Part shown: positions 7,420-15,992 of the stretch, piece by piece
Position numbering within the stretch: position 1 is the stretch's first letter
How the letters are laid out: each line of letters opens with the position of its first letter
NCBI RefSeq assembly: GCF_020164485.1
Contig: NZ_JAIQZA010000002.1
Location: 62,001 to 126,000 of the forward strand
From: Salegentibacter tibetensis
Lineage (GTDB): Bacteria > Bacteroidota > Bacteroidia > Flavobacteriales > Flavobacteriaceae
Direction of reading: 5' to 3'
DNA length: 64,000 bases
Program-made: the position numbers and the translations under genes
Notes under the pieces: model-generated
Seen by the model: the letters and a program-made list of their open reading frames with translations, nothing else
Databases searched by the model: none
Told to the model about the DNA's origin: nothing

Positions 7420-8712
7420 ATGAGTACTCAAAAATTTTCAACAAACGCATTACATGCCGGTCACGATACTAAAGCTAACGGAGGAACAAGGGCGGTGCCT
7501 ATTTATCAAACAACTTCTTATGTTTTCAATAACTCAGATCACGCTGCTAACCTATTTTCCCTGGCAGAACCCGGTTACATTTATACACGTTTAAATAACC
7601 CTACTAACGATATTCTGGAGCAACGCCTTGCCGCCCTAGAAGGTGGAATTGCCGCGGTAGTAACCGCTTCAGGAACGGCTGCAATTAATACCACGCTTTT
7701 AACGCTTTTAAAAACAGGTGATCATATCGTAGCTTCGAGCAGTTTATACGGCGGAACTTATAATCTTCTTAGTGTAACCTTACCCAGGTTTGGAATTACG
7801 ACCACTTTTGTAGATCCAGAGAATCCGGAGAATTTTAAGAAGGCAGCAAAAGAAAATACCCGTGCGATTTTCGTAGAGTCACTTGGGAATCCAAAATTAG
7901 ATGTCTTAGATCTTAAAGCAATTTCTGCACAAGCTAATGATCTTAAAGTTCCATTTATAGTGGATAATACAGTGGCAACTCCTTCTTTATTAAAGCCTAT
8001 AGAACACGGGGCAGATATTGTTATAGAATCGCTTACCAAGTACATAGGCGGTAATGGAACATCCCTGGGAGGAGCCATAATAGATGCCGGTAATTTTAAC
8101 TGGGCAAATGGAAAATTCCCGGAGTTCACCGAGCCTTCACCGGGTTACCACGGACTTGTTTACCATGAAGCTTTAAAGGAAGCTGCTTTTATTGCCAAGG
8201 TTAGAATTGAAGGCCTTCGTGATCACGGAGCGGCATTAAGTCCATATAACGCATTTCAGATTTTACAAGGTTTGGAAACCCTTGAAATTAGGATAAAACA
8301 ACATAGTGAAAATGCCCTGGAACTAGCCACATGGCTGGAAGAGCAGGAAGAAGTAAAATGGGTAAATTATCCCGGGCTGGCAAGCAGCAAATATAATAAA
8401 CTCGCCAAAGAATACCTTCCGAAAGGACAAAGTGGTGTGGTTACTTTTGGGGTAGAAGGTGGCTTTGAATCGGCGAAAGTTGTTGCTGATGAAACAAAAC
8501 TTTTCTCCCTGGTTGCCAATATTGGGGACACAAAATCTTTGATTATTCATCCTGCAAGCACTACACATCAGCAACTGGACGAAAAACAACAGGCAACGGC
8601 CGGAGTTACGCAAGACCTTATTCGTCTTTCGGTAGGTTTGGAAGCTGTAGAAGATTTAAAAACAGATCTAAAAGAGGCTTTTGCTAAAATTCAGAAAAAA
8701 GCTCTGGTATAA
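7420..8712 (+). CDS. metY: O-acetylhomoserine sulfhydrylase (aminocarboxypropyltransferase)
   Basis: This 430-residue Cys/Met-metabolism PLP enzyme forms homocysteine from O-acetylhomoserine and sulfide. It has the family length of about 430 and the start STNALHAGHD. The PLP lysine is in IESLTKYIGGNG, and the C-terminal LIIHPASTTHQQL and LIRLSVGLE motifs are intact. It is the first structural gene of the met operon, directly behind two candidate Met attenuators. The sulfide it uses would come from the cysH-sir genes downstream. Confidence 0.93.
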   Translation: MSTQKFSTNALHAGHDTKANGGTRAVPIYQTTSYVFNNSDHAANLFSLAEPGYIYTRLNNPTNDILEQRLAALEGGIAAVVTASGTAAINTTLLTLLKTGDHIVASSSLYGGTYNLLSVTLPRFGITTTFVDPENPENFKKAAKENTRAIFVESLGNPKLDVLDLKAISAQANDLKVPFIVDNTVATPSLLKPIEHGADIVIESLTKYIGGNGTSLGGAIIDAGNFNWANGKFPEFTEPSPGYHGLVYHEALKEAAFIAKVRIEGLRDHGAALSPYNAFQILQGLETLEIRIKQHSENALELATWLEEQEEVKWVNYPGLASSKYNKLAKEYLPKGQSGVVTFGVEGGFESAKVVADETKLFSLVANIGDTKSLIIHPASTTHQQLDEKQQATAGVTQDLIRLSVGLEAVEDLKTDLKEAFAKIQKKALV

Positions 8713-8724
8713 TTTATTGTTGGT

Positions 8725-8777
8725 GGAAAGGCAAAGGAAAAAGCAGCCAGGTTAAGTCTTTTTCCTTTTGCCCTTTC
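8725..8777. other. Long intercistronic stem-loop
   Basis: gaaaggcaaaggaaaaag (about 8726-8743) is complementary to ctttttccttttgccctttc (8758-8777) with one bulge. It lies between metY and the acyltransferase gene and could stabilise metY mRNA or act as a partial terminator. Confidence 0.6.
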
Positions 8778-8798
8778 TAAATCGAAAAAAAGAAAAAA

Positions 8799-9869
8799 AT
8801 GCTTCAGGAACTCTGTTTAAAAGATTTTGAAAATTCCGCGGGAACGGTTCAGGATATTTATTTGAGCTTTCAACAATTTGGTCAGAATTCCGAAACTGCG
8901 CCGATTGTTCTAATAAATCACGCGCTTACCGGAAACTCCCAGATAACCGGGAAACTCGGCTGGTGGACCAAAATAGTTGGTCCTCAAAAATGTATCGATA
9001 CCGAGAAGTTCAGTATTCTGGCCTTCAATATTCCGGGGAATGGGTTTAACGGAAAAAAAGAACATTTAATTCTTAATTATAAAGAATTTACCCTTACAGA
9101 TATTGCCAGAATCCAGGCTTTAGCGCTCCAGCAATTAAAAATTGAAAAATTGTTTGCCATAATTGGGGGCTCTATTGGGGGCGCTTTGGCCTGGGAACTG
9201 GCCGCTTTAAAACCCGGTTTGGCCGAAAATATTATTCCGATCGCCACAGATTATAAAGCTACAGATTGGGTTTTGGCAAATTGTAAAGTGCAGGAGCAAA
9301 TCCTGAATAACTCCAATGCGCCGGTGAAAGATGCGAGAATGCATGCAATGACTTTTTACAGAACGCCACAATCGCTAAGCAAAAAGTTTAACCGAACCAA
9401 AGAAGAGGTGAAGCCTTGTTATAAAGTTGAAGGCTGGTTGCAATATCACGGCGATAAACTGGAGGAACGTTTTCAATTGGCTTCTTATAAGTTTATGAAC
9501 CATTTGCTAACCACCATAGATATTAGCAAAGGCAACGGTAATTACCTGGAAGCCGCAAAGCAAATAGAGGGAGATATTCATATTGTAACAGTAAATTCAG
9601 ATTGGTTTTTCCTGGCCGATGAGAACTGGGATACTTATGTAAACCTTTCCCTTGTAAAAAATAATGTAAGCATTCACGAAATAAGATCAATTCACGGGCA
9701 CGATGCGTTTTTAATTGAAGCTTCCCAATTGTCCAGGTTTTTAAAACCGGTATTTAAGACCAACAATAAAGAAAATGAAACCGGCGTGACGCTGAAAGCA
9801 AAAAGTTTCAACAAACAGGCTAAGGAAGATAGGTCTGTTTCAAATTCCCAATTTGGGGTTAAAATATAA
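8799..9869 (+). CDS. metX: Homoserine O-acetyltransferase-like alpha/beta hydrolase
   Basis: This 356-residue MetX-type alpha/beta-hydrolase would activate homoserine with acetyl-CoA for the sulfhydrylases around it. The nucleophile elbow is GGSIGGALAWE (MetX proteins usually have GGSMGG), the triad Asp lies in VNSDWFFLADEN, and the His in IHGHDAFLIE. The early HALTGNSQ motif corresponds to the oxyanion-hole segment. It ends 4 bp before the homoserine dehydrogenase start, so it belongs to the same operon. Acetyl versus succinyl donor specificity cannot be settled by eye. Confidence 0.85.
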   Translation: MLQELCLKDFENSAGTVQDIYLSFQQFGQNSETAPIVLINHALTGNSQITGKLGWWTKIVGPQKCIDTEKFSILAFNIPGNGFNGKKEHLILNYKEFTLTDIARIQALALQQLKIEKLFAIIGGSIGGALAWELAALKPGLAENIIPIATDYKATDWVLANCKVQEQILNNSNAPVKDARMHAMTFYRTPQSLSKKFNRTKEEVKPCYKVEGWLQYHGDKLEERFQLASYKFMNHLLTTIDISKGNGNYLEAAKQIEGDIHIVTVNSDWFFLADENWDTYVNLSLVKNNVSIHEIRSIHGHDAFLIEASQLSRFLKPVFKTNNKENETGVTLKAKSFNKQAKEDRSVSNSQFGVKI

Positions 9870-9873
9870 ATAG

Positions 9874-10947
9874 ATGAAGAAAGTGAATATCATCTTATTT
9901 GGAATAGGTAACGTAGGTAGTACCTTAATCCAGCAATTGCTCAGCGCAAGGGAGCAATGGGAAAAGCATTCCGGGGTTTCGGTAAGTATTCCCGTGATCG
10001 CCAATTCGAAGAAAGCGCTTTATAATGCCGAAGGCATTTCTGAAAACTGGCAAAAGGATTTCAAAAAATCTGCTGAAAAGTACAAATTGGAAGATATCCT
10101 GGATTTTACCAAGGAAAACGACCTGGAACACCTTATCGCAATAGATGCCACAGCGAGCAAGCAATTTGTAGAGCTTTATATTCGGCTAATTCAAAACGGA
10201 TTTAATCTGGTAGCCGCCAATAAAGTGGCGAACACCCTTTCTGCCGATTTTTATAATAAATTACGCAAAGAACTAGATTACCACGGAAAATATTTTCATT
10301 ACGAAACCAACGTGGGTGCAGGTTTACCAATTGTACAAACCATTCAGGGCTTGCACCAGGCGGGAGAAAAAGTCACTAAAATTAGGGGTGTTTTTTCCGG
10401 TTCTTTGAGTTTTATTTTCAATACTTTTTCTGAAAACAAAGAGAAATTCTCTGATGTATTGCGAAAAGCTGGAAAATTGGGATATACAGAACCTGATTCC
10501 CGGGAGGACCTTTCGGGAAATGATGTTGGAAGAAAATTGCTGATCCTGGCTCGCGAGCTTCAGCTGGAAAAGGAATTTCAGGAAGTTAAAATTCAATCCT
10601 TAATTCCGGAGAAACTGAACGGACAAACTTCCGCGGAAGAATTTCAGCGTAGAATAGGCGAGCTTGACGAAATATTTTTTCAGCATAAAAAGGAACAAAA
10701 CAAAGATCACGTACTGCGGTACATAGGGGAAATTGAAGTAGGAAGTGCCAGCCTGGAGGCAAAACTTATTTCTGAACCTAGAAATAGCGCGCTGGGACAA
10801 ATTAAAGGAGCCGATAATATTTTTGAAATTTACACTGAATCTTACGGCGATCAACCGCTGGTAATTCAGGGAGCCGGGGCAGGAGCAGCGGTAACCGCCC
10901 GCGGAGTAGCAAGCGATGTGCTTAAATTATCGCAAAGATTAAATTAA
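9874..10947 (+). CDS. hom: Homoserine dehydrogenase (monofunctional)
   Basis: This 357-residue enzyme reduces aspartate semialdehyde to homoserine with NAD(P)H. The Rossmann motif is LFGIGNVGSTLIQQ at residues 8-21. The later AANKVANTL, NVGAGLPIVQTIQGL and GVFSGSLSFIFN segments are the catalytic-domain signatures, as in the C-terminal half of ThrA. There is no aspartokinase part and no ACT domain, so feedback inhibition is not expected from this copy. A methionine-dedicated homoserine dehydrogenase within a met operon is common in Bacteroidota. Confidence 0.92.
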   Translation: MKKVNIILFGIGNVGSTLIQQLLSAREQWEKHSGVSVSIPVIANSKKALYNAEGISENWQKDFKKSAEKYKLEDILDFTKENDLEHLIAIDATASKQFVELYIRLIQNGFNLVAANKVANTLSADFYNKLRKELDYHGKYFHYETNVGAGLPIVQTIQGLHQAGEKVTKIRGVFSGSLSFIFNTFSENKEKFSDVLRKAGKLGYTEPDSREDLSGNDVGRKLLILARELQLEKEFQEVKIQSLIPEKLNGQTSAEEFQRRIGELDEIFFQHKKEQNKDHVLRYIGEIEVGSASLEAKLISEPRNSALGQIKGADNIFEIYTESYGDQPLVIQGAGAGAAVTARGVASDVLKLSQRLN

Positions 10948-10967
10948 AAACAACAAAACCAACAATT

Positions 10968-12131
10968 ATGCATTTTGAAACCGAAGCCATTAGAACACAA
11001 AACGAGCGTACACAGTACCAGGAGCATTCCACGCCATTGTACTTAACGTCCAGTTATGTTTTTGATGACGCCGAAGATATGAGAGCTTCATTTTCTGAAG
11101 AAAAGGAACGCAATATTTACAGCAGATTTACCAATCCCAATACTTCAGAATTTACTGAAAAAATAGCCAAAATGGAAGGGGCAGAGGCCGGTTTTGCTTT
11201 CGCGACCGGAATGAGCGCCGTATTTTCAAGCCTGGCTGCCTTGCTTAATAGTGGTGACCATATAATTTCAGCACGTTCGGTTTTTGGTTCTACACATAGT
11301 TTGTTTACTAAGTTTTTTCCAAAGTGGAATATTTCACATACTTATTTTAATGTGGACGAAGTTGATAAAATTGAAAGTTTAATAAAGCCCGAAACAAAGA
11401 TCATTTTTGCTGAAACGCCAACCAACCCCGGTGTAGATGTTCTGGATTTGGAAGTTTTAGGGGAGATTGCTAAAAAACATAATCTTATTTTAATTATAGA
11501 CAATTGCTTTGCCACACCCTGGCTGCAGAATCCTATAAAATTCGGGGCGCATTTGGTGATACATTCGGCTACAAAATTAATAGACGGGCAGGGCCGTGTC
11601 CTGGGCGGTGTAACAGTTGGAAATGCCGATCTTATTAGGGAAATCTACCTGTTCTCAAGGAATACGGGGCCGGCTTTGTCGCCGTTTAATGCCTGGGTGC
11701 TTTCTAAAAGTTTGGAAACGCTTGCAGTACGTTTGGATAAACATTGTGAAAACGCGGAGAAAGTGGCAGAATTTTTAGAAACCGAGGCCAATGCCGAAAA
11801 TGTAAAATACCCATTTTTAAAGTCGCATCCGCAGTACGAGATTGCCAAAAAGCAGATGAAAAAAGGAGGGAATATCGTAGCGTTTGAGATTAAGGGAGGC
11901 ATTGAAGCCGGGAGAAAATTTATAGATGCTATAAAACTTTGTTCAAGATCGGCTAATTTGGGGGATACCCGAAGCATCGTTACGCATCCTGCATCTACAA
12001 CCCACAGCAAGTTGAGTGAAGAAGACAGGTTAGAAGCGGGGATAAAACCCGGATTGGTCAGGGTTTCAGTAGGACTGGAACATGTGGAAGATGTGGTAGC
12101 AGATTTAAAACAGGCTCTAAACTCAATTTAG
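10968..12131 (+). CDS. Trans-sulfuration family PLP enzyme (O-succinylhomoserine sulfhydrylase/cystathionine gamma-synthase-like)
   Basis: This 387-residue Cys/Met-metabolism PLP enzyme has YSRFTNPNTSEF near residue 58, PLP Lys in IHSATKLIDGQG, IVTHPASTTHSKL and LVRVSVGLEHVED. It differs clearly from the metY product and lies 20 bp after homoserine dehydrogenase in the same operon. MetZ-type direct sulfhydrylation fits the context. Cystathionine gamma-synthase is the alternative, and no metC-like gene is nearby. Confidence 0.85.
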   Translation: MHFETEAIRTQNERTQYQEHSTPLYLTSSYVFDDAEDMRASFSEEKERNIYSRFTNPNTSEFTEKIAKMEGAEAGFAFATGMSAVFSSLAALLNSGDHIISARSVFGSTHSLFTKFFPKWNISHTYFNVDEVDKIESLIKPETKIIFAETPTNPGVDVLDLEVLGEIAKKHNLILIIDNCFATPWLQNPIKFGAHLVIHSATKLIDGQGRVLGGVTVGNADLIREIYLFSRNTGPALSPFNAWVLSKSLETLAVRLDKHCENAEKVAEFLETEANAENVKYPFLKSHPQYEIAKKQMKKGGNIVAFEIKGGIEAGRKFIDAIKLCSRSANLGDTRSIVTHPASTTHSKLSEEDRLEAGIKPGLVRVSVGLEHVEDVVADLKQALNSI

Positions 12132-12226
12132 TTATGGTAATTTCAGCAGGAATCGGGCTTTTTGATTTTTCCGTAGAGAATTCAATAATAAATGCGAAAA
12201 AGTCAAACTTTAAGTATATTCGCAAT

Positions 12227-12643
12227 ATGCTTTCAAAAAAGACCAAATACGGTATTAAAGCCCTGGCGTTTATCGCGAAAAGAGGTGATAAAAAACCGGT
12301 ACAAACTTCAGAGATCTCAAAAAGTGAAAGTATCTCGCAGAAATTCCTTGAAAGCATACTTCTGGAATTGCGAAAATCGGGATTTTTAGGGTCTAAAAAA
12401 GGTAAAGGCGGCGGCTATTATCTAATCAAAGAGCCGGAAGATATTCGAATGACTTCAGTAATTAGGGTTTTGGAAGGTCCTATTGCAATGGTGCCTTGTG
12501 TAAGCCTTAATTACTATGAAAAGTGTGACGATTGCCCCAGTGAAGAAGCCTGTTCAGTACATAGTTTAATGATTCAGGTAAGGGATAGTACCCTAAAGGT
12601 TCTGGGCGATAATACTTTAGCCGATATTTCTACTAAGAAATAG
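12227..12643 (+). CDS. Rrf2-family transcriptional regulator (IscR/CymR-like)
   Basis: A 138-residue regulator. The start chosen is ATG 12227 (MLSKKTKYGIKALAF), the family-typical N terminus; an in-frame upstream ATG at 12134 would add 31 unrelated residues. The winged helix includes ISQKFLESILLELRKSGFLGSKKGKGGGY. The C-terminal part has VPCVSLNYYEKCDDCPSEEACSVH, with four cysteines in the zone where IscR binds its [2Fe-2S] cluster. It sits between the met operon and the cysH cluster, so it is probably a sulfur or cysteine regulator. A TATATTCG box ends 4 nt before the ATG, implying a nearly leaderless mRNA. Confidence 0.87.
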   Translation: MLSKKTKYGIKALAFIAKRGDKKPVQTSEISKSESISQKFLESILLELRKSGFLGSKKGKGGGYYLIKEPEDIRMTSVIRVLEGPIAMVPCVSLNYYEKCDDCPSEEACSVHSLMIQVRDSTLKVLGDNTLADISTKK

Positions 12644-12712
12644 GAAATAAGAAATAAATGTTAAATACTGAAATTTAGGCCTTTAATAATTGGTCTGCTA
12701 AAAAAACAAAGT

Positions 12713-12748
12713 TACTTTTGTTCCATAACCTACTAATCCGATAGGTTA
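12713..12748 (+). promoter_or_regulatory. Promoter plus palindromic operator for the cysH cluster
   Basis: TACTTTTG (12713-12720) matches the TAnnTTTG -7 box. It is followed at the predicted start point by the inverted repeat taaccta-N9-taggtta (12726-12748). A palindrome across +1 is typical of a repressor site. The adjacent Rrf2 gene is the obvious candidate regulator; this link is an inference. Confidence 0.55.
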
Positions 12749-12771
12749 ATAGAATTTAAAGAGGAAGCAGT

Positions 12772-13023
12772 ATGATACTGGATCAGGTAAAATCTAAAAG
12801 CACTTATAAAAAAGACAGTACTTCTGAGAAGCCCTTACGAAGTATTTTGAAAACGGTGAGTTGGAGAATTGTAGGGACCATAGATACGATTGTCATTTCA
12901 TGGGTTCTTACAGAGGAGATTGAAACTGCACTCGCAATTGGGTCGGTAGAATTAGTAACTAAGATGATCCTGTATTTTGGCCATGAGCGGCTTTGGAATA
13001 TGATCAGTTTTGGGAAAGAGTAA
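12772..13023 (+). CDS. DUF2061 small membrane protein
   Basis: An 83-residue protein with the DUF2061 pattern: SILKTVSWRIVGTIDTIVIS followed by a second hydrophobic helix and KMILYFGHERLWNMISFG. It probably spans the inner membrane twice. The function is unknown, but the gene often precedes sulfate-assimilation genes in Bacteroidota, and here it lies 66 bp before cysH behind the same operator-like palindrome. Confidence 0.85.
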   Translation: MILDQVKSKSTYKKDSTSEKPLRSILKTVSWRIVGTIDTIVISWVLTEEIETALAIGSVELVTKMILYFGHERLWNMISFGKE

Positions 13024-13089
13024 AATTACGTTTTAGAAAAGTATATAAAGTATAGTTAGGTTCGGAGACGGCCAGAAAATTTGTAAAAG

Positions 13090-13719
13090 ATGAAACGGTA
13101 CAGCGAAAATGAATTAAAGATCCTTAATCAGCAGTTTAAGGGAATTACACCGGCAGAGATCGTACAATGGGTAATATCAAACTCGGTAAGACCAGTGATC
13201 ACTACCAACTTTAGGCCTTATGAAGCCGCAATTTTACACGCGGTTTCAGAAATAGACCCGGTAATAAAAGTGGTTTGGTGCGACACCGGCTATAATACCC
13301 CGCAAACTTATAAACACGCAAAGCAGGTAATAGACCAGTTATCACTTAATGTTAAGCTTTACACACCAAAGCAAACCGCTGCTTATCGTGATGCGCTTTT
13401 TGGTGGAATCCCGGATATTAATAATCCCCAACACGAAGAGTTTACTAAACAGGTGAAACTGGAACCTTTTCTGCGGGCTATGCGTCAGCAAAATCCAGAT
13501 GTTTGGTTTACCAATCTAAGAAAGGGCCAAACCAGTTTTAGAGATAGCATAGATATTTTAAGCTATAGCAAAGACGGAATTTTAAAAGTGAGTCCGTTTT
13601 ATCATTGGAGCGATGAAAAACTGGATGCTTATTTAGAGCAACATGAACTGCCAAACGAGTTTAAGTATTTTGATCCTACCAAAGTTTTGGAAAACCGTGA
13701 ATGTGGTCTTCACGCTTAA
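13090..13719 (+). CDS. cysH: Phosphoadenylyl-sulfate reductase
   Basis: This 209-residue thioredoxin-dependent reductase converts (P)APS to sulfite. The catalytic Cys lies in the C-terminal RECGLHA, and VVWCDTGYNTPQTY is the nucleotide-binding segment. The two CC pairs that ligate the [4Fe-4S] cluster of APS reductases are absent, since the only cysteines are in WCDTG and ECGLH. This argues for the iron-free PAPS-type enzyme. No ATP sulfurylase (cysDN or sat) genes follow it here, so sulfate activation must be encoded elsewhere. Confidence 0.9.
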   Translation: MKRYSENELKILNQQFKGITPAEIVQWVISNSVRPVITTNFRPYEAAILHAVSEIDPVIKVVWCDTGYNTPQTYKHAKQVIDQLSLNVKLYTPKQTAAYRDALFGGIPDINNPQHEEFTKQVKLEPFLRAMRQQNPDVWFTNLRKGQTSFRDSIDILSYSKDGILKVSPFYHWSDEKLDAYLEQHELPNEFKYFDPTKVLENRECGLHA

Positions 13720-13770
13720 ATAAAAGAGATGGAAAAAGAGCATAAATATACTTTAATGTACCGTTAAATA

Positions 13771-13791
13771 ATGTGTATTCCCTGCCCTTAA
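13771..13791 (+). CDS. Possible cysteine leader mini-ORF (MCIPCP)
   Basis: A six-codon ORF with Cys at positions 2 and 5, followed 24 nt later by a terminator-like hairpin ahead of the sulfite reductase gene. The layout mimics the Met and Phe/Tyr leaders of this window. I found no convincing antiterminator partner, and a six-codon ORF can arise by chance, so it is only a candidate. Confidence 0.35.
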   Translation: MCIPCP

Positions 13792-13815
13792 AAGTATCTT
13801 TTATAAAAATTATAG

Positions 13816-13854
13816 AAGGTCCAATTAAGTGAAAACTAGAAAAGGACCTTTTTT
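13816..13854 (+). terminator. Terminator-like hairpin before sulfite reductase
   Basis: aaggtcc (13816-13822) pairs with ggacctt (13844-13850) around a long 21-nt loop, followed by a T run. It could end cysH transcription or serve as an attenuator for the sir operon. Confidence 0.55.
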
Positions 13855-13898
13855 GTTAAACACCTGTAGTTCAGGCTTCAATTTAAAAATTATCAATA

Positions 13899-15992
13899 AT
13901 GCAAAGTTTTAGAACCGAAATAGAGAACCCAATTGTAGAGCAAGATATCCTTGATTTAGAAAAGAAAATCAGGTTGTTTCGTGAGGGAAAGGCAGATGAA
14001 GAAAAGTTCCGAAGCCTGCGATTAGCGCGTGGGGTTTACGGGCAACGACAGGCGGGCGTACAAATGGTTAGGATAAAATTGCCGTTTGGAAAGGTAACTT
14101 CAGAACAACTACATAGAATTGCCGATGTTTCTGATGAATACTCAAAAGGCCGTTTGCATATTACTACGCGTCAGGATATCCAGATTCACCACGTGAGTTT
14201 AGACAGAACTCCAGAGCTTTGGGCGCAGCTGGAAAAAGATGATATTACTTTGCGTGAAGCCTGCGGAAACACTGTGAGGAACGTAACCGCTTCCCCAACC
14301 GCGGGAATTGATAAAAACGAACCTTTTGATGTTTCCCCATACGCGCACGGTACTTTCCAGTTTTTTCTACGGAACCCGATTTGCCAGGAAATGGGAAGAA
14401 AATTTAAAATTTCTTTCTCTTCTTCAGATGAGGATACTGCCTTAAGTTACATTCATGACCTTGGTTTTATCGCGAAGTTGAAAGATGGAAAACGCGGATT
14501 CAAGGTAATGTTGGGCGGTGGACTTGGTTCTCAACCAAGACATGCCGATGAGCTATATGATTTTCTTCCGGTGGAAGAAACCCTTCCTTTAATTGAAGGG
14601 GTATTGAGAGTTTTTGATCGTTACGGTGAACGTGCAAAACGCCTGAAAGCGAGGATGAAATTCCTTGTAAAAGATATAGGAAAAGATGCTTTTATGGAGT
14701 TGGTAGCCGAACAAAATACGGCCCTCTCTAAAAACCATCCAAAATTTGAAGTTGAAAAATTTGAAGCTGCACCGCCGCTTCAGGATGTTGAGGTGCCTTC
14801 AGTAACAATTGAAGATCAGAAAGATTTTGAAACCTGGAAAAACACCAATGTTCTTCCGCAGAAACAGGAGGGCTTGTTCGCGGTTGGAATTCGTGTTCCC
14901 TTAGGTGATTTTTATACCGGTGGCGCCAGGAAACTGGCAGATTTGGTGAAAAAATACGCCGGTAATGAGATAAGACTGAGTCTAAGACAGGATATTTTAA
15001 TTCGCCACGTAAGGGAAGAATTCTTAGCATTTTTCTATTCAGAATTAAAGAAACTGGGCTATGCCGATACCGGTTATGATAAAACGGTAGATATCACGGC
15101 CTGCCCCGGTACCGATACCTGTAACCTGGGGATTGCCAGCAGCACCGGAATTGCCGATGTACTGGAAGATGTTTTAAAAGAAGAATATCCGCAGTTTATA
15201 AACGGAAAAGATATTACGATAAAAATAAGCGGCTGCATGAACGCCTGCGGGCAGCATAATATGGCTGAGATCGGTTTTCAGGGAATGTCGGTAAAAGTTG
15301 GCAAAACCGTGGCACCGGCAGTTCAGGTGCTATTGGGCGGAGGAACCCTTGGGGACGGCCAGGGCCGTTTTGCCGATAAAGTGGTGAAAGTACCCAGTAA
15401 ACGCGGGCCGGAAGCTTTACGATTCTTGCTAAACGATTATGAAGCAAATGCAAATGCTGAAGAAAAATTTGCGGAATATTACGACAGGCAGGGGAAAACA
15501 TATTTCTATGATTTATTGAAAGAACTGGCCGATACTTCAAACCTAACAGAAAACGAGTTTGTAGACTGGGGTCACGAAGAACCTTACATAAAAGCTGTGG
15601 GTGTGGGCGAATGTGCCGGGGTTGTTATAGACCTTATCGCAACCTTATTATTTGAAAGCGAAGAAAAAATAGATAATGCTAAAAGTGCACTGGAAAGAAA
15701 TGCCTGGGCAGATAGTATTTATCATTCTTATACCTCAATTGTAAATTCAGCCAAGGCTTTATTGCTGGCAGAAGATGTAAAAACCAACACCCAGGCGGGG
15801 ATTATTTCTCAGTTTGACGAGTTGTTTGTAGATACCAAAAAAATTGAGTTATCGACTTCTTTTAAAGAATTCGTTTACCAAATGAATGAGCATGAGCCAA
15901 CGGAAGCTTTTGCCAATAAGTATTTAGAAGATGCGCATTTGTTCCTAAAAAGAGTAGATGCATTTAGAACAAAGGAGGTACAAAATGTATAA
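13899..15992 (+). CDS. Nitrite/sulfite reductase hemoprotein with C-terminal HEPN-like domain
   Basis: A 697-residue siroheme and [4Fe-4S] enzyme, here expected to reduce sulfite to sulfide. Two half repeats are visible, each with a substrate/siroheme segment (LHITTRQDIQIHHV and IRLSLRQDILIRHV). The cluster ligands are C402 and C408 (CPGTDTC) and C446 and C450 (CMNAC). After about residue 555 the protein continues into a helical HEPN-like domain of about 140 residues (AWADSIYHSYTSIVNSAKALL), which classical sulfite reductases lack. cobA begins inside its last codons, so siroheme supply is coupled to the apoenzyme. Confidence 0.88.
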   Translation: MQSFRTEIENPIVEQDILDLEKKIRLFREGKADEEKFRSLRLARGVYGQRQAGVQMVRIKLPFGKVTSEQLHRIADVSDEYSKGRLHITTRQDIQIHHVSLDRTPELWAQLEKDDITLREACGNTVRNVTASPTAGIDKNEPFDVSPYAHGTFQFFLRNPICQEMGRKFKISFSSSDEDTALSYIHDLGFIAKLKDGKRGFKVMLGGGLGSQPRHADELYDFLPVEETLPLIEGVLRVFDRYGERAKRLKARMKFLVKDIGKDAFMELVAEQNTALSKNHPKFEVEKFEAAPPLQDVEVPSVTIEDQKDFETWKNTNVLPQKQEGLFAVGIRVPLGDFYTGGARKLADLVKKYAGNEIRLSLRQDILIRHVREEFLAFFYSELKKLGYADTGYDKTVDITACPGTDTCNLGIASSTGIADVLEDVLKEEYPQFINGKDITIKISGCMNACGQHNMAEIGFQGMSVKVGKTVAPAVQVLLGGGTLGDGQGRFADKVVKVPSKRGPEALRFLLNDYEANANAEEKFAEYYDRQGKTYFYDLLKELADTSNLTENEFVDWGHEEPYIKAVGVGECAGVVIDLIATLLFESEEKIDNAKSALERNAWADSIYHSYTSIVNSAKALLLAEDVKTNTQAGIISQFDELFVDTKKIELSTSFKEFVYQMNEHEPTEAFANKYLEDAHLFLKRVDAFRTKEVQNV

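Noticed and set aside
12134-12226. Longer N terminus for the Rrf2 regulator
   Set aside because: The extra 31 residues precede the conserved MLSKKTKYG start and span the predicted promoter.
13720-13898. Cobalamin or FMN riboswitch before sulfite reductase
   Set aside because: No B12-box or RFN-type motifs were found, only the mini-ORF and hairpin.
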